Below, in pieces: positions 10,866 to 23,300 of a stretch of 64,000 nt of DNA. The notes below the pieces were generated by a model. The model worked only from the letters and a program-made list of their open reading frames with translations. It had not been told where the DNA came from and made no database searches. Origin of the DNA: Kalaharituber pfeilii (Eukaryota; Ascomycota; Pezizomycetes; Pezizales; Pezizaceae); assembly GCA_015179045.1 (NCBI GenBank), contig WHUZ01000017.1:248001-312000 (forward strand). Reading direction: 5' to 3'. The position numbers were made by a program, and so were the translations under genes. Within the stretch, counting starts at the first letter, position 1. The number at the start of each line of letters is the position of its first letter.

Positions 10866-13261
10866 CTGACTTGCACATGCCTAGTCAATCCAGCAGGCCA
10901 TCCTATCCCGTTCAGTCCCCACCTCACATGCGCACTCTTTGCACACACCCTCAGATAATTGCTGCTCTTAACTGGAGATCCCTCATCCACAAATTGCCTG
11001 TCTATTATCAGCCAATTTACCGTAACACACTCATTCATTTTGCAAACATCACCCCTAATTCCCTGACCTACATAAGCCTGTTTGTTTATTTACCCACAGT
11101 CCCGTTTAAAATTGACTTGTGTCAACCAACCACCGCTTTACCAAGCCAGTCCAACGAAAATATGCGCTTCAAGTTCTTCCTACTCTAGAGTTAGCGTATT
11201 TTTCCTAATCGTCGATTAAAGTACTTTTAATAAATCGCAATGTGCCGGATTATACCATTCAATACCAGATATTTCATACCTCAGCATACCATACCAAGCC
11301 AATGCTATACGCAAGCCTCTCCAGATTTATTGACTGATGGTGAGCTGCTGCATGTTTAGTAGATGGCTTGGTCCTTGCATTTCTTGTACCAACAGAATTG
11401 GCTTGCGTTCTTACCTGCCTATTTGCCCGTTTAGGCATGATTGGAAGTAACATGCTTTGGTGTGGTAAAGCAAGAGCAAGATCAGTTCCTGGGTCACGAG
11501 ACTTTGTACAGATGACAAACCCACCTAGTCATATATCGACGTATAGGGTCTTGCATTCTTGCAGCCAATGGGAAACTTCGTTGTAAGTCAATCTCAACAA
11601 GGACAGTAAGGCGCCTGAATTTTGAGGTGCCTCAGAGGTTGGTATTTGTTTCGCTGCAACTTCAGGACCATATGTATATATCTGTCGATTTCATGTTTTT
11701 TTATTACAAAATTACCTTGTTGATCCATGAGGAACTTAAAGTACTCTCTATGGACTAGAGTTACACTTAGTAACTTTATGTGTCATTCTACCATTTCCAT
11801 AGTCCGAATCTTCTTCTGTCGATGGCATCCTAAATACATGCATGCACATTCTGCCGGGAACCAGACTAGCATGTGCGTCGTTTGGCGCTGTGGCTTCTCT
11901 CAAGGCCTGATATCTTAAGAAAGAACTTTTCTTGTATGATGTAGAGGAGCAGAACCTCCGTCCTGTCCCTCCTTACATATATACAGGATACAACACATAC
12001 CCCCCACCCCCCTGCACATCGCGAATCCGCCTTCAGTAACAGCGTACACCGCCACAGCACTGTCCAATTACCGAGTAATTGGTGACTATTGCCTCGAATA
12101 TTTGCTGAGATACTTATGATGAATTCTAGCCTCCACCTCATTGACCTTCAAAACTTCGCAACTTCTTTTCTCCTGGCTCTTATCTTGGTCCTTTCTTCGA
12201 GCTGGATCGTGTCGACCTCATTGTGTTGTCGTTGTTTACCTCTTGTTCGAGCTGCTATGGCAATGGAAAGAAGACAGAGAACACTGAGATAAATGTTGAA
12301 CATCATGATTTTACCTCAAGCTCATTACACTATGGGATATGTTCAATTGAGTTCATTGATGGTGGCGGTTCGGAATCGCTAGTAAAATCTAGTCCAAGTG
12401 TGCACATGGACGATGACAACCCATATGCACGGCCGCTGCAGCATAATATCTCCTTGGAGTATGAGCGGGGTTAAGCTGGAACTTGAAGAGGTGAGAGATC
12501 ACATGCACTACTTGAAAATCACCACAATCAGACTAAATCAGCCGAGTACTGCAATAGATCTGAAAATATCGACGTATCTTTCCTTCTATCACTGCTTTGA
12601 CTTAGCTTTTATGAGTCTGATAACTCCATTGAGTCATAAGGTTTACGTATATATACTACTCAATCCAACAATTAGCATCAAGCAATCAGCAAATACCAAA
12701 CAAGCAGGATGTCCTGGCATCGTGTGCAGTTACTTAATTGAGATGTATATTATTATTATTGTTCCTTTACGGCCCAATATGTGCAGCACGAGAAGTTAAT
12801 CACTGTCCAATCAGACTTCTAGTGAAACATTTCGAATTGATGTCCGCTTAGGTTAGGTATATTTGGAATACATCTGAATGCTTAGGTACCTAACGAGCAT
12901 AACTGTAGGTACCAAACTCATTTCCTGCAACAGCTTCCCAGCTAAGAATATTGTCATAGCTAGACAGGATTTTCAATAAGAATTGGATAAGCTCCTACTC
13001 GGAGTTCAACCCGTTCCTGGTCCCATTTAGCTCTCCGGGTGAGTTTCCCTTTCTTTGAGCCGTGTTTCTACGGTAAACATTCCTATTACTCTCATATGTT
13101 ACAATCTGAGCATAACTCTGTGCCGCGGTATAGACCTGGCCCGGTATCCCCGTACTTTGCTGTGTAACCAAAGCACATGTCGAAAAGCTATTGACTTAAT
13201 ATACATGCGTGACATTCAAAGTAGGCCAGTTATATTAAAATTTATTATCTACATGCATATC

Positions 13262-13310
13262 TACACTGCACTACATTGCGCAATGGTAGAGTGAAGTACT
13301 ACGCAGTGTA
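13262..13310. repeat. Nested small palindrome with TACACTGC ends
   Basis: TACACTGC at 13262-13269 is mirrored by GCAGTGTA at 13303-13310, and between them lies a 12-bp perfect palindrome CATTGCGCAATG (13274-13285). The arms are short, so chance is possible; a tiny foldback element is the alternative. Confidence 0.4.
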
Positions 13311-15672
13311 AATCATCCTGATGATAGTGAAGAGGAGCTTGTAATGCTTGAGATAGCATAGCCATAGGGTGGCTGATTATGCTGCGTGAGAGCAGGTCGC
13401 AGGCGGAACATAGAGTGCACACGGTGTTTGCCTCTGCAGTCCAGTGGCAGCGTAAGTCTTGTTTTGTCTCAACTCTCGTAATGCAAGCACGCACACATGA
13501 TGATCAAGGCAGACAGACAAAAGCAGGTAAGCACGGCAGCGGGGTTCGCGTCGCATGAGCTTCGCCATAGCTTCTCCAAGTTATACGAGGTTTGCAGAAG
13601 CAGCAAGTCGCCCCGGGCCGCCGAGCCTATACTGCGTGCGGAATTCATTGATAACAAAAATTCGGAGTTGAGCATAAGCTCCGGTCGGATCCCAACTCGC
13701 CTAGGGATATCTAGCTACGGCAACACCCTAGCAACCGTAGCTTGTCAACAAATACAGAGCGCGTGTTAAGCAATGGCACCACCGAGATTGCTAGTCTGGC
13801 CTGCGCCGGGCGGAAAATGTTCGCAATCGCGCGAGCAAAAGTACAAAGGAATACATAGGAGGTCCTATATTTTACAGAATATTGCAACAGCTGGAGAGTT
13901 TAGGGGAGGTCCTGTATCCACGGAGAGTCTCATATCCGCTGTAGGGACGTATCATACGACGAGCAAAACCATTGAAATTGCAGTTGTCCTAAGGACAATC
14001 AACGTTCCAGTAAGTATCCGTCACGAACTTCCCTTCATATCATCCATAAATGGTAGCTATAGGCATTTACCTTCGTATCGACCCTCCTTTCATGGCATCC
14101 TCACACAACAATCGTACAATTTTTTTTTGTGTATGTAGGTCTATATACAGTCCACGCACGCATGTTTTCGTATAAGATTTCCGATATCACATCAAAGCAT
14201 CTTATCCCTCGCTGTACGTTACAGTTTCCTGTTCGGGTAATCAGGTCTGTGCGGAGAGTTCATGTTGTGATGGACTAGCTGTGTTGTAGCTGCTTCTTTT
14301 CGAGCAGGATTGCCGTATTTAGTAACGGTACTTACGACGAACTTTACTGATGAGGATGGAGTCTTCCTTGAGCTCACTTCACGATTATCATGACGATTTT
14401 GAAACCTTCCAGGTTTTCAATGATGCAATCAGCAAAATCACCAGCTCGATTGAGAACTGCTATACCTCGCTGCAAACTACCAGAACATGCTCGATGTGCG
14501 CATTGCCCTGCAGCCGTTATCTCTTGCTTGAACTTGAACGAAAGCCTACATAGGACCGAGTTAAAAGAACAAAAGCGAGGGAGCGGCAGGACGCATAAGA
14601 TATGCAGATGACACGCCCTGTGGAGCGGAACGAGGGAAAGCAGGGTAATATTCACAAGATCACGAGGCCTGTTGCACGGAGGTATCGATATATCCGGTCT
14701 ATTCCTCCTCGGCAGTATCCGGCCCTACTATGATTATCAGTTCGATCGTTACATTGGCTTTGACGAGAATACAGGACAGCAGAAGAGGTCATCAAGTTCT
14801 ATTTTTTCATTTCCCTTGCACTAGCCAAACCCAGCTGATTGGAAACTCGAGTAAACTGCGGCGTATCTCAGGTTCAAACGCATCAACACCAGCGTTTCCA
14901 ATGTGACCTATGTGCAACTGGGACCCACATCTCCCGTTTCTGCAGCGGTCAATTACATATAGTTACAGATATGCCTCTCTAACCTCGATCTCGAATTTGT
15001 CGCCGCCTCTAGGAATTACAATCAGTCCTAGCATAGGCCTATGAGCGCGAGCGTACTAGTCTAAGCGAGGCGTGAATAAAGATCGAAACAGGGCGCATTG
15101 TCGTTTAGACCCAGCTGAGATCACAATTTCTCGTCTCTAGTTAAATTGGGATAATGAAGTTTATTTCAGCACAATTGATGATCGTGAGGTTGGGTGGATT
15201 ATGGTGGTTCCGGTACGTAATAAAGTTGTGGCTGTAGCGATATCATATCATGACAGTCGTGGGGGTCTTCACACTTTCCCTTCACCACCTCATTTTCACT
15301 TCATCATACTAGTACGAAAGGCAACAACACTACTAGCGTTACAACCGCCATGAAACAAATGAATGTCCAAACTAGATTGACTGAAGAATAAAAATATAGG
15401 AACACAAATTTCAATCTCAACCTACTCCAAACAGAAAAAAAAAAGCAAAACATAAACTCAAAACGAGATGAACTCAATGCTCAATGCTCGATGCTCCTCT
15501 TTGCATGAGATGTTCATCAAGCTATCTCAATCTTACTTTGCCCAAGACCAGGGCCGTCAAAAAGAAAGAAGAAGAAACGTACGCTTTGCTTGCTCACCCG
15601 CATCTATGATCTTGTGTGTGCCACACGGTTTCGGGCCAGCTGAGCCGGTCGACAATAGAAGTATGCATGCAA

Positions 15673-15705
15673 ATGCTATGCCATGCTATGCCATGCTATG
15701 CTATG
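15673..15705. repeat. 10-bp tandem repeat (CCATGCTATG)
   Basis: About three and a half copies of a CCATGCTATG unit in direct tandem. No gene is associated with it. Confidence 0.75.
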
Positions 15706-16606
15706 TCCCAGCAAGTGCGTTCTTTCCGGGCAGAATACTAGCAAGTCTGGCCATTGGCTACAACTCCAGTCTTCCCCGTGCTCGCGGCCGGCCCGGGCCC
15801 GTTGTGTTTAAAACATTTCGAAGTAATGTTTGGTGCATGGTTTCTACATGATCTTACTTCGTGTACTAGTACAAGCACGTCGAAACGGGCTGCATACTAG
15901 TCGGGCGCCAATGGGCCATAGCAGATGAGCATGAGGCCTAATATGGTGGATGACCACATGAACAGCTGTAGTCTTGTTAGAACAACTGCCCAGTGCTGGA
16001 CGCTTGGTCTGGTACACACGCACTAACTGTGGCTGGACGCAGTCCAGATCGGGCTCGGTGGCGATGGGCTCTACTTCCCGATCTAGAGCAGAGATGGCGC
16101 GGGATGTCACGCCTCGCCACGCCCATGCACCCCGATATGCACCCCAGTTCAGCCCAGCTCCACCCCAGCCCTAGCCTTATGCACCGCAGCCCAGAGCCGT
16201 CGCATCCCGGGCCATCTATCTTGGAGACCCAATAGTATTTAGGCAGCTGCTGAATAGAGATATGCACCGCCATTGTCACCCCATACATATGCCATGACGA
16301 TGATACAGTTTACATACATACCCCACAGACCTTCCGGTGCACTTATTGGCTAAAAATTCAAGCTACATACCTCTAAATCTCTTACAATCTTCAACTGTGA
16401 TTTTCCCCATCATCTGACTAAGCATAAGAGTGCCAAGTTAGCTGTGGATTCAATAAAGGATGAGACTATTCAATGAACCAGTCATTTGAATGTTTGCTTT
16501 TTTCAATCTCTATAACCATCTAGGGTTGTTGTCATTCTATTCATGGCAATCTGTCCACCTCCCACATGCTTCTCCATCCTTGAGCTTTAACGAGCTCCTA
16601 CTTCCT

Positions 16607-16624
16607 CAGAGTTCATGAACTCTG
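16607..16624. repeat. 18-bp perfect palindrome
   Basis: CAGAGTTCATGAACTCTG reads identically on both strands. It could serve as a dimeric transcription factor site or be chance. No gene lies close by. Confidence 0.6.
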
Positions 16625-17001
16625 CTGAGAATAATGGGTGGACCGAATGATGGCTGGACTTAATGGATACTACTGGTGGCCTGGCAAAAAAAACATTGGG
16701 ACTGATGTTCGTCACTGTAATGTTATTGTCATTTCCCGATTCGACTCCGCATGTCCCATAGTTTTAAAAAAAGAAAGAAAAAAGCAATTCTCCCAGTTTT
16801 GATTCCTGATTTCTCAGTTTCCCCCCAACACAATTTTTATGCATGCACTCAGAGTACTCGTACATATCTAGCTCATAGACAAAGTCACGCCAAGCTAGGG
16901 TAGGGCCGGGAGAACTAAAATTTATGTATTGTTCAATCTCCCATGTAATCTGCATTGTACAAAAGTAGAAGTAAAATTGTTAAATAATAATAATAATAAT
17001 A

Positions 17002-17091
17002 CAGTGACCCGTAAAAAATCTTGGGGATTAGGCAATATTGTGGTAAGTGTATCATGCAAGCCTAATCCCCAAGACTTTTTGCGGGTCACTG
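17002..17091. mobile_element. 90-bp TA-flanked inverted-repeat element (MITE-like)
   Basis: The 32-bp arms at 17002-17033 and 17060-17091 match at 30 of 32 positions, and both mismatches are transitions. The ends are CAGTGACCCG and CGGGTCACTG. The element is flanked on each side by the dinucleotide TA, the target duplicated by Tc1/mariner/pogo-type transposases. The spacer is 26 bp. It sits between an AAT microsatellite on the left (about 16983-17000) and an AAATA-type repeat on the right (about 17093-17112). There is no coding capacity, so it would be moved only by a transposase encoded elsewhere. Confidence 0.8.
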
Positions 17092-20000
17092 TAATAAATA
17101 AATAAATAAATCATGAGAAGAAAAAAAAAAGGCCCCAATTTAATTTCCCTATTCGAATCACGAGTGTGAAACAAGCGTATTCCATCAACAACATTTACGC
17201 TGCTCAAAATCTCAAGATGAGCAAGTTCAAATTTCATTCTCCGAGCCTATCTAAAAAGACCAACCCCATCATTGTATGCAACCCATCTAAACAGAGCTCT
17301 CTCTATTGCATATGCATGGGGGGTTTGGTACAGTATGGGACCTGGAAGATATATTAGACCTAACGAAAGTAAGAATTTCGTAGTAACTACTTGTTCGGAA
17401 TTAAAACTGGCAAGCAAAAAGAAGTATTGAGGGTTTACATAAATTTGGTACGTATATCTTAGTATGTCCCTGGCTACCACTTGAGCCGAATTTTTGAGCT
17501 GAACAAAACTGATAGTGGCGGGGGATAAAACACAAGTGTATCAGATGGGGAAAGTTGATAGGTTTACCCAAACGGGGATTGCGGATTGCCGGAAAAAGGA
17601 AACCGGAAGTGGGTTCGGGGAGAAGGGCAGAGGACTGGGTGGCGAGGCCGAGAGGTCCCGAGTGGCAATAGCTGGGCACGATAATAGCTAATCTCCGGTG
17701 AGACTAGTAGTGATGGATACATCTGTGTCTCGTATCCTACTCACAAACTGGTACCCTGTTTGTTTGAAGCGAATACAGAACATCTATGATCAAAGCTGTA
17801 TGACTACTGGTTCAGCTCACCTGAGTGCAGAAATCTTGTAAGCTCGCATGAGGCGTGTCCATCCGATATTTTTACCGAAGATCTCAATGTCGCTGCATAT
17901 GACGTTATTCATCGTACACACATAAAATGATTCATCGACCAATCTCCATGTGTTAATAATTACTGAGACTTACAAATTCACCTGTATCTCGTAATACCCT
18001 GGCTATGTTCCAAAACCTGTGAAAAGCTAACCCTACCTTTATATTCCATTATCATTGCGAGTATACCTTGGGTTGACACACTTCACTGAATTTTTTTGTA
18101 CCTGATATCGTGACAAATGCGTGGGGGTTTCAGAGATCCAATAAATATCATATGGTGGGGTATTGTTTTGTACATTAAAAAGATGAACTGAGGAAAAACG
18201 GAAACATTCTAATCCATTGACCCATGGCCATGTTCATGGCCGGCACCTTGGGTATGATGAAGCGTCCAGGGAAAGTACACAGGGGTAGGGAATAGCTATA
18301 GTGCAGCAATATGTTAGAAGGTTGTCCGCCGCCAAAATTGTCAAAACAAGGAAACAACCTACGGAGTAGATCCGACCAAATTCTTAGCGACTGCGCACGA
18401 GACTAGGGTTGATAAGGCGAGCGCTAATGTAGACATTTGTTTACCGATCTCCCGAGACTTAGCTATCGCAATGGCATTTAAATCAGCTGACCATAGGAAA
18501 ATATGTAGAGGTAAAGATAGGATGAACATGTTTCACCTCCTATACACCATGATAACTTAATGCTCTATATCATTTCAGCATACTAATAAATCCAAAAAAA
18601 ATCGTGACAAAATGGTATAATTTGGTTACATACAAAAGTCGCTTCGTAAATCTCCTTTCGCCGACTCACCATCTCACCACCCCCATTCCAACCCCACATT
18701 TGTCAATCACAAACGCACAACGCTGCCAAGTAAACAACCAAGTTCCCATTCTTTTATCTTCCACAATCCCAGTATCCCAGGCACCCTAGCTAGACAATTC
18801 CGCTAGCTGGGCTGTTCATTCCATTCGTCTCTGGTAAAAGACATGCATGTCTCGTTTTTTCTTCCAATACAAGCCCGGATCTCCGCGGGCAACATTCATT
18901 GCTGGCCATGCCAATGATATCACCACCCACCCACCATGCGAGTGACCGCTTATTACATTAATTAAACGTGCAAATGTAAAGTACCTTAAAAGCACTCAAC
19001 CTAGTCAGTAAGTCATTCGTTCTTCAATTCCAAGTTAGAAGTCACAGTAATCGGGTCTGTGCGAACGCAAAATGAGATTTTAAGCAGTCGTTCACATTGC
19101 CCCGCTTAGCCTTCCCCACAGTTGATGAAACACTTCGATAAGAGTGTACCGCCATGCCCGTGGCTCAACCAGTGACAGGGCGCGTGAAGCCAACCAGAAG
19201 GTAAAATTGACAAACGCAATACTCTATGAGGGCTTGGGAGGACATCCCTTATCGGGAAAGTGGTGAATAATAGGATCTGCTCCAGTCCCTCATTATTGGC
19301 ATTTGGCCTTTGTGAATGGCTATATGATGGGAGATTGAACATCACTATGAGGAGTTATCAGTTGGTTCGGTCGAAGAAAATGTTGGCTTTTCCATCCAAT
19401 GGTATGTGGAATATTTGGCCGACGCTTGAGGATTTCACACACATGAGCGAGCAAGGGAGGTGTATTTGAGTACGTTTAACTAAATAAGAATGGACTGAAA
19501 TTTACGACAACACCACGTATACGAGTATCACCATATTCCTCAGTGGGATGCAATGTGTCTCATAATCCTTAACATGCAGCTTCAGCCTCACATGCATGAC
19601 TGAGCCTCGCATTATCGCTGCTCCAAAGGCTGATGTTTCCATATTTGACATGCAACTGCAGGTGCGCTAGCATTTCATTGGTGGGAATAAACAGACAGCA
19701 CATTTTCCACTGCCCCATATGTTAGGGCAGAAGAACGGACAGTTTTGCGGTCTCACGAATGGCATATAAAGGGCAAGAGGATTCAGCGACCAGGAAAATT
19801 TCAATACCACTCCCCCGTCTCTCTTGCTCAACCCGTACTGGGAGAATCAACGTGGTAGATCATACGAGATTTCCTTTGCCATTCCAACAATAATTTATGT
19901 ACAAATTATCACAATATGCTCATATAGCCATTACCAATGGAATCAGCCACTGAAGCTGATATCTATATTACCGGAACAGGGATACTCCAGTTAGATTGAG

Positions 20001-20366
20001 TGGTCAGTGATGTCGTTATTTAGCTGTCAGGCAATGTCCGAATTCTGATGCTGCAAATTTGAAGCCCTTCTCCGGACAACAATAAGGTTTTCCTGACAGA
20101 ACTGTATGGATATTGATGGCTTGAAGATCTTGGGATATATACTGGCTACGAGAACAGATATATACCCGGTATGGGTCTGTCATCTGAATTGACGGTAAAT
20201 CTTCTCGGCAAAACAAGACACAGATCAAGATGGAAAGCGAATGTGGGGTAGCATATCGAGATTGATTCGCTTATAAATCAAGACCCTGTAGACTCCAAAT
20301 CCGGAAGATGGAGTGTTCTTGTGCCACAGGAACAGAGATGCTGTCTCATGACGACACTGAATAGCT

Positions 20367-20392
20367 AAAAAAAAAAAAAAAAAAAAAAAAAA
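20367..20392. repeat. Poly(A)26 tract
   Basis: Twenty-six uninterrupted A residues in the gene-free region. No adjoining retroelement body is recognisable. Confidence 0.9.
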
Positions 20393-23300
20393 TTGTAATA
20401 ATATCCTCAGCATTACCTGTGATTTTCAATACAAACGATACGAAAATGCATTATTCACTTGGCTATAGATAGCCGGGAATATTTGTTTTTTCTTGCTCGT
20501 CGTTGAGATAGCACAGCTTATGCATTCAGCCGACCAATTGAGCCATTCACTTACTTTACAGATGAGATAGTGTAACGTAGATATTGTATGCACTGTGAGT
20601 TTCTCTTTGCAGTCCAATGCCCAGCTTCAGATGTAGCCAGCAAGGTTTCATGTCTGCCTACTTCATCGCACAAACACAGAGATCCGATTGGTCACGGAAG
20701 ACTTCACCGCGCCCTGCCAGTTCCGAACAGCGGAATTATGAAACAACCAAGGAACTGCAATGTGCATGTAGATCAGTGCAAAAGTATGCAGACTTCAAAT
20801 TTCTAGCTCATGCCCAAGATAGGTATTAAACACGCTATTTTATTCTTCAATACTGGCTCCTTTTGATTCGTAGAAATTTTCTTATTTTTCATCACTTTTC
20901 TTTTTTGTAGCATTTAGCCATCAACCACGGGATATCAACATTCCTTGAGCTGTCATCAACTCCATGCTCACAGGCAACTGAGACATGTGACGTTAGTGCC
21001 GTTGTACGTATCAATCTGCAGGAGGTCAAAGCAGTTGCCAGGGAAGTTCAAAGAAATAGATGTTTGAAATTAGCACTCATGTTTCAAAAAAGTTTGACCA
21101 GTTAGAGCAGCTTCTTTCATACCATCCCAAATTGCGGTTTAATTCAACGCCGTCTCAAATTCCCACTCCCCAGCGCCCGACCCGAATACGTTGTGCGTGG
21201 GCGGTCTGATAAATTTTATGCAGCAAGTAGGGTCCCTTGGTGGGTATGTAGCTAAGGTAGACTGCATACAAGTCTGGCAAGTCCGTCACCATTCCGTTTC
21301 AAATATGCCAGAAGCGCCAAAACATGCGGCTCACCTGGAAGTAGCAAGACATTTTTTAAGTGAACTTCCCCCTGGAACACGTTACAGATTACTGGACCTT
21401 TGAACTGGAGAGCAGTGATCTTCCTATTTTGCTCATCAAACAGGATATCAATGGATCTAGAGGCCAGTATGTGATATGCAAGCAATTGCAACATGCAACA
21501 GCGTAAGAGAAAGTAGTAATGAATTTCGGACTCAGTACTGCAATCCACACGTCAAGCTGAAGTGCGTCCGAAACATCAAAGGCAGAAATAGTTGCAGGCT
21601 AATTCGCAACTGTGTTGAAAAGCTTGTATAACGTCCCTGCTTTTGTTTGTTAGTACCGTTTTGGAAAAATTTGTATCACGTGACCGGTATTCAAATAAGT
21701 TGATTCTATACTACCACCATGCCATACTAGAAGTAGAGAGACTTACATTTACACAACCTACCTCGAGTTGTCTCGTTACTCGAGCAGTCTCTTCAACACC
21801 GATATAACGTGCAAAGTGCTGGTGAAAAAATAAAAAAAAACACTCAGGCCCGTAGCTAGAGAACCCATTGCCAGTGGCAGTATGCAAAGGGAGCAGGATT
21901 GTATTCCAGAGGAAATGACATGATACGCAGCTCAAGGGCTGTCTTTTCGGAGTCGGGCTGCTGCCCTCCACACGCGGCTGTGAGGATCCCGAATGCGACA
22001 CTAGTCTGATTTCCTGACGTTACTACCGAATTTAGAAGTACGCATGTTCTAGAACCTTCAAATATATTAAGTAACTAAGCGCCTAATTTTAATCCGGTCG
22101 TACGCGAAGAGCAATTTCGAATCTAAGGTTGTAAAATCTCAGCACTAGGCATCAGCGATATCAGCATCAGGCATTCATCATAGTAGTATCACCAAATTGA
22201 CCAAGCAGCTGCCAAGTACTTAGTTCTCCTGGCTGATCAAGTCAGTCAGCAAATCAGGAAGCAAAAGCCTAGAGGAATGACAAAGAGGATTGTGTGCAGA
22301 TTGTGCAGAATGACGTTTGCTGAGTGATACTACCACGCAAGTAGCACATTGTTTCGTGCTCCGAGCGGCGCCAGCCTGGGCTATCACTGTTTTCCAAGCA
22401 GCTGAGAATTTGCTCGATTAATTGACGCCTATCAAAAGGCAGAAAGCACTAGAGCATCCTTATTATTAGGTCTGAACATCCATGAAGCTGAGAAGGGATT
22501 TGTTGTTCAAATAGATCTTTTAACTCACGCTGCTTTTGCACCTTTCATTTCAGACTGGGTGATACGTGTTTTGAAACGAAAATGGTGTTGAGGTTGCTTC
22601 TAGAGTAAAAATAGTTCCAAGAGCCGAGACTCCCTTGTTACCAGAAGTCTTCATCTCATCCAATACCCAATCTCCGCGTAGTCTGTTTTTGAGCTCGGTT
22701 AGGTTTTTTTACTTGGAAAAGTAATGAAATGAGAAGATATATCACCAAAAAAAAATGAAAAAAAAATGAAATGAAATGGAATTACCGTATTCGATTATTA
22801 CGTGGCCTCTGACCTACCTAGGTAGGTGCTTGCTCTTGTATCTAGATCTGCAGGTTGCCACACTTCTCGAAAGAAATAATCCAGACCGAAGCAACTACTG
22901 GATCAGAGAGGTTGAGCAGAAGAGCATTTCTATGTACATACAGAGGTTCTAGTGGAATTCCCAATGCCGAGAAAAAATTCTTAGGCGAAAATAGAATTCT
23001 CAAGAAAAAGAAGTTTGATTTTCTGAAGAAGATAAGGAAAAAGGAAATCACGTTGACAAGGGAACACAAAATCCACCGAGGGGGAAAAAAAAAGGTTCCC
23101 TCGTATCAGAGTTAGCTGCAGATTGCATTCACAACTGCATAACCAAACTTTGAGCTTAATTCGATCTCTCTTAGGATATATTTACCTGCTGAGGAGAGAG
23201 CGATGCACAAACCCGATCGGTGATCTTCCACCTGAATCTTGCTCGCCACGTTTTCTGGGTACGTCTGCTGTATTCTAATTGATATCACAGCACGATCGTG

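Noticed and set aside
10401..10958. 185-residue plus-strand frame
   Set aside because: Most of it lies over a pyrimidine-rich tract and is Pro/Leu/His low complexity; no motif or splice-linked partner.
14599..14625. YADD reverse transcriptase-like tetrapeptide
   Set aside because: No flanking reverse transcriptase motifs in the same or other frames; a four-residue match is expected by chance.
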